From contig NZ_CP030074.1 of the NCBI RefSeq assembly GCF_003261055.1, forward strand, positions 496,001-560,000: a stretch of DNA of 64,000 bases, in the 5' to 3' direction. Of the stretch, positions 63,101 through 64,000 are shown piece by piece (within the stretch, counting starts at the first letter, position 1; each line of letters begins with the position of its first letter). The position numbers and the translations under genes are program-made. Below the pieces are notes generated by a model. It made no database searches and was not told the DNA's origin. It saw only the letters and a list, made by a program, of their open reading frames with translations. Source of the stretch: Streptomyces cadmiisoli (lineage in GTDB: Bacteria; Actinomycetota; Actinomycetes; Streptomycetales; Streptomycetaceae).

Positions 63101-64000
63101 CAGGACTCCGAGGGAGAACGCGCAGTGGTGGGCGGCTCTTTCCGACGAGCGACGCGGGCAGTACCTGGAGTCGTCCCCGGTCGGGATCGGGAGGCTGGAC
63201 GGGCTGCCGTCCTCAGTCCGGGACGCGGCCAACCGCAGGGTGCTTGGGCAGTTGCAGAGTTTGCTTCTGGTGGACCGCGCCGAGGCGCAACTGCGGATCG
63301 AGAGCACTTTTCCGTTGGTTCGGCGGTTCGCCGAAGGAGAGTTGCGCCGGATCGACCGGCTGATTGCTGGTCTGGGCGTCGTTGCCGATCAGTCCAACCC
63401 GGATTCCCGGGAGCCCGAGCGATTCCTCCTTCATGTGGACATCGAGGGCCCGGGGCACGCCGTCATTTCGATCGGGAATCCGGACACGGCGACGAACGTG
63501 GTGACATACGTACCGGGCACAGGCACGTCATTGTCCGGGCTTGAGACGGATATGACGCGGTCGCATGATCTCCGTATCGAGGCGATGAAGCTCTCGGATG
63601 TTCCCACGGCCTCCGTTCTGTGGCTCGGCTACGACGCGCCGATCAACGTCGTGGACGCCGCGTACGCGAGGAGGGCGACGGCCGGAGCACCCGGACTCAA
63701 TCGCTTCCTGCACGGCCTGGCAGCGTCACATGTGGGGACGCCGCCTGCCAGGTTGTCGGTGCTGGGGCACAGTTACGGCTCGCTGGTGGCCGGGAAGGCG
63801 CTCGCTCTCGGTGTGGATCGTGGGGTCACCTCGATCTCTGTCGGCAGTCCTGGGATCGGGGTGAACAATGCTTCGGCTCTCGGACTGGATCCGGCGAATG
63901 TCTGGGCGGCGAAGTCTCCGAACGACATCATCAAGTTCACGCTCAGCCTGAACCCGTTGAACTGGCGATCCGGCCGTTACAAGCGCTACGGCATCGACCC
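60132..64000 (+). CDS. T7SS polymorphic-toxin-like protein with C-terminal alpha/beta-hydrolase (partial)
   Basis: An open frame from the ATG at 60132 to the window edge, at least 1289 codons. The first about 200 residues form a helical WXG-like/channel-like domain (PEWEAFWLLVAGQQFPQAN) with hydrophobic stretches (IEIKIALLLAAFTGG, LLTYLMMLLMRVQ). A long Pro/Ala/Asp-rich disordered middle holds two short repeats. From about residue 960 a DUF1023-like alpha/beta-hydrolase appears: NAQWWAALSDERRGQYLE, VVTYVPGTGT, VLWLGYDAP and the nucleophile elbow in SVLGHSYGSLVAGKA. The architecture is that of exported actinobacterial effectors. The hydrolase substrate (lipid or ester) is unknown and the C-terminus is missing. 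Confidence 0.85.
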   Translation, partial: MAIELPPEWEAFWLLVAGQQFPQANEDLAALSERAFRDMAGDLREFSDHLRDTVEQTARALPASMGAQFLAGMRQLFDDGGVDHLREFARQMDAVADGRLRMALDITEGKWSMFAELVRVLIEIKIALLLAAFTGGATASAVPQAMARSRVTLLTYLMMLLMRVQQNMGMLTGAADEAIQTLLVRLLLMELGPERYRPDGVDWGAVGQAGAFGAVAGGLGTGFGAATGGLRNLTPNPFRGGPGGFGGAGGSLFRDPPPGGLGPVNTVTSAGGRPGRGPGSSAVDAGDGFVVGGLAEALAEVLVMGAFGHGFVWNWTTFWSAGAMSVVEGGAERGAEKFGTSLREWFSQVTPNGSGPGTVSGEGGRDTTGGGSGAGVREGAGGRPVRTSADAVGSAAGRGVAAAGSGAAGTGRGESPAGSGTGRAGAPVAGGAGSGAVPGGGMASGRPGPSGAMEAGGHDEPQWLPADPDEASDGPDGILHDPDEVLYASDGILHDPDEVLYAPDGILHDPGAGTVAGGAPVTGESIRATGFPGPGASGMPGDAGGVPRTVPPAQVSASPEATARTTTGAPQPGVRTETPTAVRADAPTGVRTESSAATGLPAGSAHGASIGTDSNTTRGTEEGEAAGPGGETDEPAEDDGMADAPSVLAPGATATASSAPSVRGAALGPDGPQTAGPAPVTSGTPAPGTMRAAGIGPLAQPVAADSGPARAGETSDALQAPDALTVVSATPTTLPMAQGRTPDAARPALLVDTRSSGTGGIDEDADTADDSGYESEGSAFSADDADDSGYESEGSVLGAEDPDARAWSENELPALLAQERPRTATTAPAADFHAAPQADETFDGLSGPSAPPAPAALAHSPRSVDPQKMRSSHDFAPQNPAAEQGASQWSQPFVGMVNTDDSMVSGLLAVLRDALDQDAPARRLSSLAGQLDTSAAVMSEAQREEFAKLQKRMAERSDNGAGVQAAREAVTARAEDPALLPGDVNGMPMGRTPRENAQWWAALSDERRGQYLESSPVGIGRLDGLPSSVRDAANRRVLGQLQSLLLVDRAEAQLRIESTFPLVRRFAEGELRRIDRLIAGLGVVADQSNPDSREPERFLLHVDIEGPGHAVISIGNPDTATNVVTYVPGTGTSLSGLETDMTRSHDLRIEAMKLSDVPTASVLWLGYDAPINVVDAAYARRATAGAPGLNRFLHGLAASHVGTPPARLSVLGHSYGSLVAGKALALGVDRGVTSISVGSPGIGVNNASALGLDPANVWAAKSPNDIIKFTLSLNPLNWRSGRYKRYGID
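61557..61661 (+). repeat. 42-bp tandem repeat in the effector middle
   Basis: Two and a half copies of a 42-base unit (61557-61598, 61599-61640, half to 61661) encode DGILHDPDEVLYA plus Ser or Pro. Confidence 0.85.
62433..62516 (+). repeat. 51-bp-period duplication encoding ADDSGYESEGS
   Basis: The 33-base segments at 62433-62465 and 62484-62516 both encode ADDSGYESEGS, with several silent differences, so the duplication is older than the 42-bp one. The acidic Ser/Tyr motif lies in the disordered linker. Confidence 0.75.

Overview
The window looks like Streptomyces or a close relative. G+C is very high throughout, third codon positions are almost all G or C, GTG starts are common, and the families are typical of the genus: mycelial S8 peptidases, an ECF sigma factor with a CU044_5270-type partner, a PaaX regulator, a LAL regulator and an actinobacterial type VII secretion system (T7SS). 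I saw no rRNA, tRNA or CRISPR array.

0-14.9 kb is a mixed chromosomal region. It holds a LysR regulator divergent from a zinc alcohol dehydrogenase, a VOC protein, three unrecognised genes (one with a ricin-like C-terminus), a NarL-type two-component pair, and an orphan Tat-exported binding protein. Next come a lipoprotein translationally coupled to an odd chimera (membrane anchor plus sigma-70 region 4), a WYL regulator divergent from a NIPSNAP protein, a secreted beta-lactamase-fold protein without the usual Glu166 motif, a lipoprotein and a small conserved-looking protein.

15-21.2 kb holds a 1125-residue secreted S8 peptidase, then an ECF sigma factor whose stop codon overlaps the start of a CU044_5270-type membrane protein. 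A shared GGAAC-N16-18-CAGGT(T)A box lies before the peptidase, before the sigma gene and before the CU044_5270 gene. I infer a small autoregulated cell-envelope or protease regulon. A scrap of the same leader occurs before a second large S8 peptidase at 31.2 kb.

21.3-30.8 kb is metabolic: a PaaX-type regulator divergent from an acyl-CoA ligase and acyl-CoA dehydrogenase, a nitronate monooxygenase-like flavoprotein divergent from a LysR regulator, a tandem OsmC-like protein, an unknown protein and a methyltransferase. 31-38.7 kb has the second S8 peptidase, a cyclophilin, a peptide-type binding lipoprotein with noticeably lower G+C than its surroundings, and about 1.1 kb without a credible gene.

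38.7-64 kb is dominated by a T7SS (ESX-like) locus. In order: a LAL regulator; a pseudo-receiver LuxR regulator divergent from a beta-helix/double-AAA+ fusion; a mycosin; convergent eccC; divergent eccD-eccB; two Esx-sized proteins; an acidic Ser-rich protein; an AAWKG-type protein with a 54-bp tandem repeat; a YbaB-like protein; another Trp-Pro-Gly helical protein; and a very large protein with an N-terminal helical domain, a long disordered repetitive middle and a C-terminal alpha/beta-hydrolase (DUF1023-like) that runs off the window. I read the last block as a secretion machine with its own cargo. No EccE was recognised in the window.
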